Source: Metopolophium dirhodum (lineage: Eukaryota > Arthropoda > Insecta > Hemiptera > Aphididae). From it: a stretch of 64,000 nt of DNA. Position 1 is the first letter of the stretch. Every line of letters starts with the position of its first letter. The notes under the pieces are model-generated. The model made no database searches. It saw nothing but the letters and a program-made list of their open reading frames with translations, and was not told the origin of the DNA. The stretch spans positions 29,884,001 through 29,948,000 of the forward strand of contig NC_083566.1 in NCBI RefSeq assembly GCF_019925205.1, given 5' to 3'. Shown here piece by piece: positions 36,425-50,900 of this stretch. Position numbers and translations under genes: made by a program.

Positions 36425-39400
36425 TTTTTCTTCGGGCAAGTCACGGTGTCCGGAGAGAAGTAAATATACAAACGTAAGCGAATATAATATTATGTATACA
36501 ATCATAGGTATTGCTGCGCCCAATATTATGTACCCGCAGACATACTATCGCGTAATATTTAAGTATCAATGGCCAATGTACTGCAAAATGTCTCGCAGTG
36601 TTAGTGGAAAAACTATGAAATTCTGATCTATATAGTGATTATTTATGTTAAATCTTAAAGATATAAATTATTGATATTCACTAATTTTTAAAATAATAGG
36701 TAATAATAGTATACATAGGCACATAGCCGTTTAGGTAAGTATAATTTGATTTTAAAATATTATGTTTATAGGCATGTCGTGCGCCTTAGGATAGAGATTA
36801 GAGGTGTGCATATTATATAACGTGCATATATAAATATATATATGTAAAGCGGTTAAATGCGAGTACAAACACGGTGAATACCCTGCAGTACCTACCTATA
36901 GGTGCACACGATATTATAATATTTTTATACTCGACGTCGAGCTGCCGCAACATTGCAGCATCGCAGCGTGCGTTAAAGTCTCCGCCGACCGACGACGGCA
37001 CAGTCGGAAGGTTCAAAGATCGTTTGCCCGCGACCTACGCTTACGACGCGCTATATGCAGTACGCGCGGTGCAGATGTGCACATCCCGCGGCGGGCGTGC
37101 TCGCGTAATCGATCATCGTTCGGATATTATATTAATATATATCTATCCTTCTCTAGACGAGGTCAGTACGATGTGGGTTATTATTATTATTTTTATTATA
37201 CATAATATTATATTATCATGTTTTAATTTATCAGCGTTTCGGGCCACGCGTATATTGCAATTTATGATAATATTATTATGTTATTTTATCGTATAGATTA
37301 AACGAATCCGATCGTCGCGGTTCGTCGAATCATATAATAATCATATTATTATAATATATTATATAGATGGTACCTAGGTATATTGTATATTATTATATAC
37401 GAACCTATTATAACTATCGTTACGAAATTCAATTTTACATAATATTTTAATGGAATATTATCATGTTATTGTTGCTTTATACATTTCCCTCCAAATATTT
37501 TCACCGACTTGCGACCACTTGGAGGTTGAACGTTTCGCGAATTTTAAGAGCGGCTGCAATTACGTTTAATTCTCTTTGTTAAACACTATTAAAAAAAAAG
37601 TAATAAATATCCCATACCTGCAATTAACACATAACAATACTCCTAACATGGACATTGGACACCGTATGTACATGTAAGATATTCAGCGCGTCGTCTCTCT
37701 TTACAATTCATTCGGATTTAAATTCGAAACGCACACGGTTTATACATATAGTATTATATTACTATATTGCAACTATATAATATGTGACTGTAGGTATACT
37801 GTAGGTAACCTCGAAGTGTCTTCTTGAATATATATTTTACAACGCGATTCGTTCAACGGATATTACGCACTTTAACGTACGGTCGCACAAGCTTTTTCTC
37901 GATAAATCACTCGCGTGTCACGCAGGAAACAACAGTAAATTAAGATAAAAAGATTTTGTCTCAAATATTACGCGTATCACGTATACCCCTTTACAATATG
38001 CCATGTGATGCTTATCCGTCTTGTTGATATCTATACGTATAGGTACCTATATACACATATAATATTGAGTAATATTTTTACCGTTTATATATTCGAAGAT
38101 TTCATTTATGATCGTCTTCGGTGTATAGATCTCACATACGAGTAACAATCATCTAAATAACGTGACTATAAAATATATTTAACATTCACGAGTCACTGAA
38201 GCACTATATAATGTAGTGTGGGTACATAAATCAAAAATTATGAATTCAAAAAAAAAATAATACTGATAATGATAGAATTACATAATACATAGTAATAGCA
38301 AACCCATGTATTATTATGACGTGGAAGCATTCTTTCGAATTATAATTGAGTTCTATTTATCTTCGGATATGCGGGGATAGGAATTCGTGATGAATTGATC
38401 TTTGATGGGTAAACAACAAAGACTACCATTATAATGTTGTCGTAAACCAGAAAAAAAATACTTTAAATATTATTAATGATATAACAACGCGTAATAAATT
38501 AATGTATTGAATATATTTTCATCGTTACCCTTTTCCGATCTCATGTAGCGGTGTACATTGTGAGGGTCATATGTGACTACCGAGTGCAACTGAAAATGTG
38601 TCGGGTGTGTGGTCACCAATAAACTATACATTTTAACATTACAATGATTAATATTAATTGCAGTTCTCGGTAACTGACTAATCGAAAACGAAACACGTTT
38701 GTATACGCTCTGTGTGCAAGAATCCAAAATTAAAGTATAGTCTGTAACACTATCCGTTATTGTTTCGTTCCATCGACGAGATAACATAATATGTGACAAA
38801 ATATTTTGTTTAATTCACAAAAAACACGAAAATTGTAATTAATTTATCCGAACGACATCGACTATAAACAGTTACAATATCGTTAAATTCGGGTGTGCTA
38901 TTGAAAAAAGAGTGCTACCGAAAAGATATAATATTATCATGTACGGTATATGAAATAATATGCAATTTAAAACAGCGCGTGACACTACCGATCCTAATTT
39001 TACATGTCTGTCAAATAATTGGTACAACCACTTGAATAAAAGAAATTTAAAAACGTTGCTGATATTCTAAAAATGAATTTGCAAAATATTGGCGAAGGTT
39101 TTGAGAAGACCACATAACACATGGAAGTGGCGTGTCTTCGCAAGAGTGTGCTTCTACAGACGCCTTTAAAATATATTATAATCAAGCCTCCTGCAGCGCG
39201 AAACTCCTACGAACACACTTTTGGATCACACAAAGACGCCTGCACCTGTTTGAGTGATAGCAATATCACGAAGACGTCGTGTATGTTTTCAGGTTTTTTA
39301 CAATTTTTTCCGTTTTATTCTTCCACTCGAGTGGATCGTCGAGACCTCACGCGTATATCGACCACTTCACACTCGGAAATTTTTCACCAGAAACCGATGC

Positions 39401-40458
39401 ACCGGCCAGTGGTTATAACCACTCGATATACTGCGGCAAGCCATGTAGATATTTAAACGGTATATTTCATAGGATAAAAGTGGTGTAATGATAATATTAT
39501 TGTGATGGACTCGCGGTAGATGGTACGTTACCGCACTCGACGTTATTGAACGATACAATAAATAATTATTGTAAACGATAATCGCCGATTATTATTATTA
39601 TTATAACGAGATGGATTTGTGATTATTCTTTACGAACAATATAAATCGTCATGGTTTCAGCGGGGGGTATTTCTGTATGCCTGCCTCCTGCAGTCGTCAC
39701 AGCCACGCGCGAGCTGTACCTACTCATAAATAATAAGTAATAACGATATAATATTATATAATTAATTGCTATGATAATATTATAGGTACCCTGTCGACTG
39801 CGAGGTACATCTTTTTTAAATCACTATATTATGTTGAATTCGGTCGAATAGATAAGATTGAATGAAGATTGAATGACAATTCACACGATTTCAATATATA
39901 TATACAAGTACGAAACAGCACTAAAGATAATAACAATAAAACACGGACATAATAATATAACATTACGGCGAATTAATCATTATGTCATGTATAATAGGTA
40001 TAGAAATCCCTAATTTTTTTTTCCTAAGTCTTGAAAATATGAATGATAAGTTGGAACTATTATACCGTCCGTAATGGTATATGGACCAAAAGAGCCGTTA
40101 TTGAAAATACCTTAATTTGTCACATTCAAGATCCCAAACTGGAACTTAAACCAGCGCATATAAGATCGTTTCAATTCCAATCGCCCTGATGCATGCATTT
40201 AGCTGACCCATTGCGAGCGTACCTCGGAAAACAAAACGGTCGAAATCGTTATTATCATTATTATCTCGACTCCGGTCGTCACGGTGGGAGGGAGGGGGTG
40301 GGCGCAAGTGACTTACGATGACGTTGCCGAGTCATTCGGTTTAACGCAAGTCAATTTTCGAGCGCGAGCACTAAACAGTTCATTAGGCATTCCTTTCGCG
40401 TGTGTGTGTACACAGCGCGCCCGATAGCTATTATTATAATAACAACTCTTATGTACCT
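36425..40458. other. Gene-free, CpG-containing stretch
   Basis: Several frames of 60-140 codons exist on both strands (for example 36874-37296 and 39121-39456), but none shows a domain, splice structure or coding-like composition. Confidence 0.45.
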
Positions 40459-40472
40459 ATGTGTGTGTGTGT

Positions 40473-40504
<32 letters not shown>

Positions 40505-40514
40505 TTGTGTTTGT
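40459..40514. repeat. (GT)n microsatellite
   Basis: About 27 GT units interrupted by one TATG and two TTT positions. The histidine/threonine-rich frame on the other strand is produced by this repeat. Confidence 0.95.
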
Positions 40515-43500
40515 CATGCAAATGTCGTCCGGAATATTTACACTGAGGCCGATAGACGGGGCCCGGCAACAATAAATATAATAATAATATGACCTCATCC
40601 AAAAAACGCGCGCCAGCCGAAAAGTTGCGTTCTCTGACGACCGCGACGTCTTGTCGGCTGCACGGTATAATAATTATATCTATGTACTAATAGTTGCTCA
40701 ACTGTGAGGCGGCGGCGCGTATACCGAGAAACACAACGCCATAAATAGTGTCAACTCGGCGCCGCCTCCGGACTAGGATATTACGGACGAAACGTACACT
40801 CATAATACGTGTTGAGGGTGGGGGGGGGGTGAGGAGAGGGGTAGAGAGAAAAATAAAAATAAAAAACCACATTCTTTTCTCGTCCTATAGGTATAGGTAT
40901 AATCCGTTGTTTTATAATATTTTTTTCTTCGACAGAGTCGTCCTCACGATTGTTTACCGCGTTTTCATCGATCGATCTCGACAGTTATATAATATTTGTG
41001 TTTTATTGTTATGCGGTCGAACGTCGAACTATTACAGGTATAACTAAAATATCCAATCCCGTCACTGAATTCAGAGCAATCCAACCCAGCAATAAAAAAA
41101 AGAAGCAGGTTGAAAGAATTGGAATTGTAGTTTTCAAATTCGAAACGGCTTACTGATGACGAAACCCTTCAAAAAAATTCTCACTAATCTCTGTACAGAG
41201 AACCGCACCACTATATATGTCCGTGCAGACGCGCACCTATTGTACGTACCGTAGACGTACAATTATTTTTATTATAATATATACATAAGGCACTTAAAAT
41301 TGTTTTTCAAACACAAGGTTAACACATTATATCGATCGAAAACGCCTCAAGTAAGACAGTTTTGTCGACTTCAGGTGGACTGTCTACGCTTTGTACCTAT
41401 ACTAAACTAACCTTATATTATACTGCAGTATTAATGATATATTGACTTCAACACCACTCGAATCCAAAATATTATTCGACATATGAAATTAATATAATAT
41501 TGCAGCTTTTGAACTGGGTACTTGTATACTATTTGCTGTACGATTATAGTTGCGAAATAAATCGCTCATAATACATAAATTACTATGAATATACATAATA
41601 TATTACGCGAAAACAGTGTTAACTCCCATCCGATACGACGCGGGAGAGATTTGTGCAAATTATATTATTATGATAACGATGATGTACCGTTGCTTTGTGC
41701 CGTCGTTGAAGGACTTTGGGTGCTCATAACCGCGGCAGCAGCAGCCCAGATGACTAGCTATATATATATATATAGGTATGTATAATATTATATCGTTTGC
41801 ATAATCGGCTATACCTATTTTATTTAAGTATTCACGCGTACCTCTGTACGATAAATATATATAATATTATATACCTATTGCTGAGCATTGCGGTTTTGTG
41901 ACGACTTCCTTACCTACCCGCCAACCCGCCCACCCACCAACGAATACAATATACAATGGAAGTCTGGTGTTTCCCGGTCGCGATTGTCGTTCGTGCCATT
42001 CGATGTCGTTCCGAGAAAACCACTGCACCGGTGCATCGTCCGTGATGGTGTCGTCTCTGCGGTCACGCGGGAAACTAAATAGCTGCAGGATTTCGATATA
42101 ATAATATTATAATCGTCGTATATCATGTAATATGTGCGAGCGCCATAATGATAATGATGTAATATTCTTATATTATCTATGGTGCGCGTGCGTTGGATTC
42201 AACGACGGATATCCCTCGGCCTGTACGGTGGATCGAAAACATTACAACATTGTTCCAATCCGATTTTCGTAAATCATCTCGAGCACACGCCCACGCACGT
42301 TCGCGTGAACACGTGCCGTAACATTATCATCAGACGTGCACTCGAAATGTTATAAATATTACTATTATTATTATCATAATATATGGTATAGGTACGGTGC
42401 GCAGTGTGAGTTATACCTACAAACTGATAATACACACGCGGAGCAGCGGTATACCGTCACGGACCACCGCAAGTAGTATGATGTGCGCAACGAACGCGCG
42501 TGACGGCAAAAATCTTCGCGGAGACCCAGTTTGGGGGGGAGGTGAAAGTTCGTTAGCGCCGTTGCGGGGGAACCCGAGCAAAACGGCGCTTCTTTTTTCT
42601 ACACAACACCATGTCTCGCCAGCGGCGCGGACGCGTATAAATAATATATTATTCCTATAATGATATATTGTAGTAACAACCGCGCGCGTCTTAATACGAT
42701 TTATAATGCATATAAGCCTGTCGAGTGTATTGCCAATAATTGTATAATATCGAAATGTAGCCTGCTATAATACATCGATGCGTGATAAACGCGAGCCGCC
42801 TCTGCGCCATCGTCTCCACGCCAGGAAGTCGGCGAACCCGCGATACTCTTAAAAAATAATATAATACGCGCGCGCGTGTGTGTGTGTCGTGTAAATAGTC
42901 TATCGACCTTGTTGTTTGTTGCGCGGACATTATAATAATATTGAAAATCTGTGCCACGCCTCATCTTGTGTATTTAAAAGAGTATAATAATATATGAATG
43001 TGTGTGTGTGTGCGCAAAAACCGTAGGCGTAAAGATTTGCCGCGGGACGTTGTGTTTTCCTGCCGCCACCGCTGCCGATGTTTTTGTTCTGGTCGGTTAA
43101 GATATAATATCATGTACGATACACATGCCTATAGTTAAAATGAGCACAGCGTCGCCATATACGCGTAGACATAATTATATATAATACCTATATAATAATA
43201 ATAATATGTATTTAGATCGACGTCGGCCAGCTAGTCGTATACCTATTATAATTAATAATATTATCGTTTTGATAATAATATTAATAATATTATAATATGG
43301 TTTTCGGGCGTAACGCGCGTGGTTTTTATTTTAACAACCGCGCTCGTCAACGCCACCCGGTCGGATTATTTTTTAAACAAAAACGAGTTATTCACGGTTT
43401 TATAATCGGTAGCTGCTGATATTACGGTAATTACGCGTCAATATAATAATATGATTACGACGTGTTGTGCACTTTTGCAAAATTACAGGTCCAGCTTAAG

Positions 43501-45345
43501 AAGACAAAAACCAGATTAAAAACGAGATTATATTCACCATTTTCTCGCTGCGAATCGCGATCGTCGTTTATAAATTATTGTAATACTTAAATCCATATTA
43601 AAAGTTGTATTGTAAAGCATCTTAGTACGGGGTATTACGTTATGTTATGGATCAGCCGCGGTTCCCAACCACTTGTATACCAGCTGCCGTACCACCTGCT
43701 AAGTTTTGAAAAATGTTCGCATACCAGTTTAAAGAAAAGCCTTTAAGATATATACTTACTTCAGTTATGAGTAAATGAAAGGCCTTTATTATGAACTAAA
43801 TAAATATTGTGAACACGTGTTAATAATTTTTCTAACTTTTTCATTCGCCGCGTAGATACGCCTAGTTTATACGATCTACTTTCTGCGTACCTTTGGCATA
43901 AGAGAAATATTTAATACAAAAATAAATTTAAGCTAAATACGGCGACGAGTAAGATAATATCTCTTCGTGATGAAACACAGTGACGTTAAATATTTTGACA
44001 CGTAGGTAGGGCGTGAATTTATTTGTATTCGTAGGTGTTTTTTGTATTCAAAATCGATTACTATTTTAATCACCGGCTATATATGTATTATGTATACAAG
44101 AATTGCAATTTAATTTTTCATTCATTGAAAAAAAAAAATATTAATATTAATATCACGTGCGGAAATGTATTAAATACATTACAATAGTACATATGTGTAT
44201 ACCTAGTACTTACTATAATATATTAATAGACGACGGTAAAATAATATCTAAGACGTCACGCGTACATATGTTTAGGTGCGAAACATAACTTCGATGGTTA
44301 TTACTTATTATTATATTTTTATCGAGACATTCCGTTTCGACGGTATACTTGTTTGAACATATATATTATATACGATGCTCTAAGACGCGGAGATGCATTC
44401 CGTCCGCTCGAGCATTTTATTATTATTATTTTTTTTACATTTTTCTCTAAAAATTATTTATTTTTTTTAAACCTAGCCGGGAATTTAAATAGCCGCTCCG
44501 TCTTATGAAAAAAAAAATGTTTCACCGCCATGCCGCCCCTCGCCTTTGTTACACACTTACGTGACATCAACGATAGTGCATGAACGCAACCATGAGAGCA
44601 GTGGACCGTGAGAAAGTCGGCTTGTGCCAATGACGACAATAATAATAATAATAATAATAGTAATAATGTATAATAATACAATAAAAAATGGTATTTTTCC
44701 CTACAACTATTATATTTATTTGTTGTCCAGGAATTCCGGACATCCTTCACTCCGGCCCGCGTCGTCACCCTTACCTTAACCCACCCCGTCATAAACGCCT
44801 ATCACGATCGCTCGTATAATCTCGAAGGCTCGAAGCACTAGTGAATCGCGAGCAAAAATAACACAATCATATTGTTATCCGCCCCATATTCGCGCACACG
44901 CGAGTTTTCGTACTTAAAGTCTATATGTGACTATATTATGTATGCATGCCAATAATGCACTGGCCGCTGCGAAAGTGGTTATGTCAATCATCGCGGGAAT
45001 CGAGTTTGACCACTTTCGGTTTTCGGCAACTTGTGCACCTATATAAAATATAATAATATAGCATAATTCATAGGTACCATATATTATACACATTATAGAC
45101 AGTGAACACTATAATGACCAAAAACGGGAATATTGTTAATTTGATCGTCGTCGGACGTGACTACTCTTCACTTTGTACAATATAATCTTCTCTAGGTATT
45201 CGTCGCACAAAACGAATACGTCAATTAACTACCACGCGATTATGATATTATATACATTACCACCAGGTTTTGAAGTGTACAGTGCAGATTATAGGTCCCA
45301 AAAATTGTCTAATTATTTAACTATACTATATGTAGGTACCCTTAT
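40515..45345. other. Gene-free, CpG-rich stretch
   Basis: It contains G tracts (near 40820 and 42531), a (CG)n(TG)n tract near 42868-42889, and a GCGGTTCCCAACC block at 43659 that resembles a hAT end but lacks a partner. No supportable gene was seen. Confidence 0.45.
44638..44665. repeat. (AAT)n microsatellite
   Basis: About eight AAT units with one interruption. The leucine-rich minus-strand frame 44454-44792 is an artefact of it. Confidence 0.85.
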
Positions 45346-45353
45346 GTTATAAC

Positions 45354-45924
45354 TAAAGACCGGATTTATATGTTTTTACATATCGTTACTGGGTCTATGC
45401 AGTCTTATGAGAGTAAGAAATGTGGATGATTTGTTCAATTCTGAATGCATAGAAAAAAGTTTTTTTTGCATATTTGGGAATATTTTATGGGTTAGAGAAT
45501 ATTTAACTCATTTAGCATATTTTGGAATATTTCGTAAATTGTGAGAAAAAATTTATATTTATTTTTAATTTTAATATTACGGTACCCAGAAAAAATTTTT
45601 TTGAACATTTACAATTTTTTATTTTATCATTTTCAACTCTTACTAAAGTGCAATAATATTCCATTAGAATACGAAACTTTAAATACCTAATAATTAACTC
45701 ACTATTAATATAAAATTGAAAAAAAAAAAATTTTAAATGCATATTAAAGTAAATATAATGATGTTTATTGATTATTTTTGCATATTTTTGTTTTTTTTTT
45801 TGTATATTTTGCATACCATATTTTTTAAATTTTTAAGTGAATATAATGAGAATATTTTAAGGTTTTTTCGAGAATATTAGCATCATATTTAAGGTATTTT
45901 AAGAGAATATAAATCCGGTCTTTA
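45354..45924. mobile_element. hAT-like non-autonomous element, 571 bp
   Basis: A perfect 18-bp inverted repeat, TAAAGACCGGATTTATAT, lies at both ends. The 8-bp sequence GTTATAAC flanks it exactly at 45346-45353 and 45925-45932. The interior is AT-rich with several GCATATTT words and no coding capacity. The end form T-A-A-A-G fits the short hAT terminal consensus. Confidence 0.82.
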
Positions 45925-45932
45925 GTTATAAC

Positions 45933-47413
45933 TCATATTCATATATCTATAACAATCTCATCGTGTGACTCGTGAATATAAATATCAACAGCGCGTAATA
46001 AATGATTGGACGTCTGTTGCATTAAATAATTTTCATCGCGTCATAATCGAGTCGATAAACGTACGTCAGCAAACGGTTTTTAACGTAGTATTCCGAACAC
46101 GAAAAACTGCGTGAGTATTTCAAAATGAATGTCCAAGAAGAAATAATAAGGATATGAAGAACAAATTGGGATTTGGGCGAAGTTAACGCAGCCACAGTTT
46201 TATAATTACGTCGAGTTTTCATTTTTATTTTTCGTTTTATCAAAGCAATATAAACATCATAGGTTACGTTAGACGTCATATATTATGCGGCTACACGAAT
46301 TTCACGTGTTCGTTATTGTTCGGATCCACGGTACCGGAAAGTTGAGAATAAAATAAATCGTAGGTATATGATAACGATTTTACAACTCTCTGTTTTTAAT
46401 TTCTATCTGTTATAATAGTTAAGATATGATAATTACTAAGAGCATTCTTTTTAATCTTGATTTAATGAACATTTTCCCTACAAGTTTTATGAGGTTTTTA
46501 CTTTTGATAAAATCGCTTTCAAATAAATATGATTTAATGTAACAACCTCATCGCGGATGTATATATAAATACGTATGTACATAATATTATTACTGTTTAC
46601 ATCAAGCCTTCAAATTAAAAAAACCCCGTAGCAACCTGCAGTAAATATGTCCATGATGCGATAGTTCATTTATCGGCCAAAATTGTAAATTTTTTTCCAA
46701 ACACGATATTGTCACAATAGGATATAATTATTATTAATTTATATTAATATTTATTTTTAGCTTTTAATAGCTGTTAATGTGGGCTTAAAACCGCTGTAAT
46801 TGAACTTGCTTTTATCAAATATAAAAATATGAAAATATATCGTATATATATATTATATTATTGTCATGTATGTGAATTGAACGCGTTGGTATTCGTCCGT
46901 TTGATTTAAATGTTTCCATCTGTTCGAAAAGTGTCCCGCACGCGCGGTGTCGGACGGAAGAAAAAAAATCGGGCAAAACGTGTTTTTATGTTGTAACGGC
47001 ATTTATGGTGTTATTTCAATAGTTGTTTGTGTGTGTGTGTGTGGGGGGGGGGGGGGGGATGAAAGGAAATTATATCGAATTTCAATCGTACGAAAAAAAA
47101 ACTAATAATAAACAAAAAAAACCGTACACTGCACCCAAAACAATGATCGCCGGGGACAAATACAAAAATAAAATCGCACATTACCATTATACGGAAGACG
47201 TGCTGACGCGATCGCATTGTGACACATAACCACGGGGACGGCACACAAATACGTCATATTAAATTATTTTAGGTACCGAAAAATCGGAGCGAGTGCTAAA
47301 TCGTCGAGCGTTTTCCGTTTATGACGTGGTGCGTGAAATAAAATATATTACTATATTGTGCGGTGAGAGATTTATAATATTATATTCACCGTAAGAGTTT
47401 TCCATATAATATA
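45933..47413. other. Gene-free stretch
   Basis: AT-rich; a (GT)n tract followed by about 17 G's lies at 47026-47059. Nothing else was seen. Confidence 0.5.
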
Positions 47414-47421
47414 ATATAATC

Positions 47422-47929
47422 CAGGGGTCACCAATGAACACTTTCCGCGGGCCACATTAAGAATTTGGAAAATTCTCGCGGGCCATACAAATTCAGAGCA
47501 CATAATATTCATTGTCATACGCCGATTGGCCCGAACTATTTTATTTCTTGATAAAAAAAAATATACACGCGTTACCTATATAACTATCTCACTAATGAAA
47601 ATAGAATTACATTTAATAAATAATTAAAACAACTATGAATATAATATTTTTATTGTGAAAAATGGCAGATCTTGATCTCAACTAGCTGCTTCAAGCCGGG
47701 GTTATGGTTTGTGGTCCCTATCATCATCATCGTTTTAAGGTGTTCGTTGATGAGTCGGGATCGGAAATTCGTTTTTAACCTAATAATGTACAAATAAAAA
47801 AAATTACCTGCAACATTTATTATTACAACAGTGGCTCGTGATAATAATTACGTATTAAAATGTTTTTTTTTCTCCTTATCTGCGGGCCTGTCAAAATTCA
47901 TCCGCGGGCCTCCCATTTGGTGACCCCTG
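47422..47929. mobile_element. hAT non-autonomous element, 508 bp
   Basis: A perfect 13-bp inverted repeat CAGGGGTCACCAA at both ends and a perfect 8-bp duplication ATATAATC (47414-47421 and 47930-47937). Both subterminal regions carry CGCGGGCC blocks. No transposase frame remains. Confidence 0.9.
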
Positions 47930-47937
47930 ATATAATC

Positions 47938-50900
47938 TGTATTAATCGTCAACGATGAATATTGTGTCCCGGTAATTTTTACCGTACGAGCACCTTTTAA
48001 AAATAATAATAATAACAAAACTTTCTTGTCTTATTCAATTCACATCCTTAAAAGTCTGACGTTGAAAACCCGCCCGAAAACGTAAACAGGGGGTTGGTGA
48101 AATTTTCATTTCACATCGCGAACCTGCATCTGTTCTATAAAATATCATGTGATAAATATTTTACAATATACGCATAATATGTATAATATTATGATGTGGT
48201 CATAAATTGTTATAGTGTATTTGACGTTATATTTTATTGTTATTATTACCATTATTGAGTGTTTATAGAAAACCGATTTGGCGTAATCGAAGGGGTTCAG
48301 CTCTTACATGTTACATCACTATAATATTATAATATATCGGTTGAATCAATAATTACTATTATTTATTGATTCCAGCAAAGTCGAAACCACTCTATGCCTT
48401 TCAAATTATGATATAAAATATGTAATATAGGTGTAACTACATATTGCGTAAATTGAGTACGTTGAAATATATGATTATTGATATAATGAGTTGAAATTAT
48501 TATGATTATTATTAAAACAACATTATATTTTGCTGCACGCGGTACGCTGTCTCTGATATATCGTTCATATCTGTCCGCCTGCCTAACAATTAAGTAATAT
48601 TATATAAACACACAGTCCTGTCTCCACTTCCAGCCAATATTTTAAAATGTATACATTTACCTAACTTATACGTACTTGAATACTTCATGGAAAATTATGT
48701 CCTATTAAGTTTGGAAAACCAAAAAAAAAAATACAATAAAATGTGGCCATAACTTCCGATAAATATTAAATTTTTTTTTTTACTTTTCATAATGCAATTT
48801 ACAATCTGTAACAAACAATAAATAAAATACATTCATCGTTCCACTCAGAATCTAAAAGATGAATGATTTGATGGCCTGGAAAAAAACGGATTTAAAGAAG
48901 CCTTCCCCATCACTGTGGGCACTTAGTTTTATGATAATTTTTAAAATATTAACTGGAGATAAAACAACATTAACGGAGACACGTAAGTACAATGTGATGC
49001 GAAAATACTCATGGTAAGCTTTCCAACATATTTTATATTATTGTATTTATAGTGCTGTGCAGCAGTGAAACCTACATGGTTTTCGGTTTCGCTGAAAACC
49101 GTAATAATAATAGTAATATTATGTTACACGGCCGAACGAAAACCGCGGTGTGCAATATCGTCGGTATTATCGACATTTTCCGGTGTATAGTACCTAATAC
49201 CGCTTTGGGACCAAACTTACTACATAATAAATAATAATATATTATTATATGGTTATAATGTATAACGTATATTATAGGTACAGTCTTTGTATATATTATA
49301 CTCTCGTAAATACGACGAAAGTAAGCCGTGATAAGTTGTAAACGGGTGGCGTATTATACCTGTTGCTCGGTTTCGGATGGTTGCAAGTGGGTGGAATGAT
49401 CGTTTATATTATATTTTTATTTTCGCCGTACCCCACGACTTATGATCTTGCCCCTAACGGACGCACACGACGTCGTATTGATTGAAAACTGTCGTCGCAG
49501 TCTGCTCGAACTGAAATTTTTTTCCACATTTTGCGGTCGTCAATCCGCAATTTGTGTACTTGCCGCTTATACCCATTCTAATTATATAATTTACACGGTC
49601 TTAAGTTTCGCAGTCAGCACCGAGTGCGTGTGCTAGTGTGTCAACGAGTGCACTGCACAGGTATTAAAGTTGATGTTGTTTTCGTGAGCACGACGACCGT
49701 CTCGGCCCATCTGTTCGGTCCGCTTGAGGACGACCTCCTACTAACGTACGTGCAGGCGAGGGCAGACCGCCGATATTATATTAATGATATATGCGACTGC
49801 CCACGCGTGTCAACATTTCCTTACGTGGATAGATAAACGGCGGGTTAAGTGCCATTTGTATGTAAAAAAAAAATAATAATAAAATAAAGATAAATAAATA
49901 CAATTTGAATTTTAAAAAGAATATAGATATATAATATTATGCAATATCTCGTTTATTATTACCAAACACTGCTGATGACATACACACTCGACTTGGCGAT
50001 ACAGTTGTTTAAATATTATAATGCATCAGTTGTTCTAAATGTTGTCGTTCAAAATATTCATTATATTATTATCATGACGGTATAAAAAATATATTGAAAT
50101 ACCAATACGCACATTATAATGTTATTATTTATTTTTTTTATTTGAATTGTTTTATTAATTTATTATAATGTTACATAATACCTACAAGGTATGTTCACCA
50201 CCCCAAATCATTCTTATAATAATACAATTAAATTTAAATATTATGCAATTTAAGGATTGTCTTTTAGCGTTATACACTTCTTTTTTAAAATAAAACGACC
50301 ACCTTCTTTTGTAAATTATTGATTTTTTTTTTTTTTGAAATTTGTGACGTATGTAAATTTAATCAAAACTCGAACAACTATAGTTTTCCAGTTATTAAAT
50401 TTTAAGTGCTGAGGATAATAGTCAATGATAAGAGGTTTAGAAGATATAATAATAAATTGTTAAAGACATGCTTGGTGAATGTGACCCCGTGTAGGTATTA
50501 GAACAACAAGTCAATGTGATACCTATAATATAGGCTATAGACTGACTATAATAGTCAGGAAAAATACTCATTGTTCCTCAGGATGAAGAATCCTCCAACT
50601 GGAGGAACTTCGAGTACTTGATAATATAATATTATATCATAAAAGTGTGCGTAGCGACTAGTGAGTAGACTATACCGTACATGACGTATGCTGGTCGGGT
50701 TTTACGGTGACTGTACGTGAATTAGAGTTTTTACTTTTTATTATTGTATGGCAGGCGAGACGGTGGAAAATAAAATATTTAGCGACGGGTCGAAACCGCC
50801 GAGAATTCAGCTGGCGGTCCAGCGACGGGTTTAACTGCCGGAATAATTTGATCCCGGGAATTTCCGGTAGTAATAATATTGCATAATACGATCGGTGGGT

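Noticed and set aside
43655..43700. hAT end GCGGTTCCCAACC
   Set aside because: It resembles the left end of the nested hAT at 25392, but no inverse partner or 8-bp duplication was found nearby.
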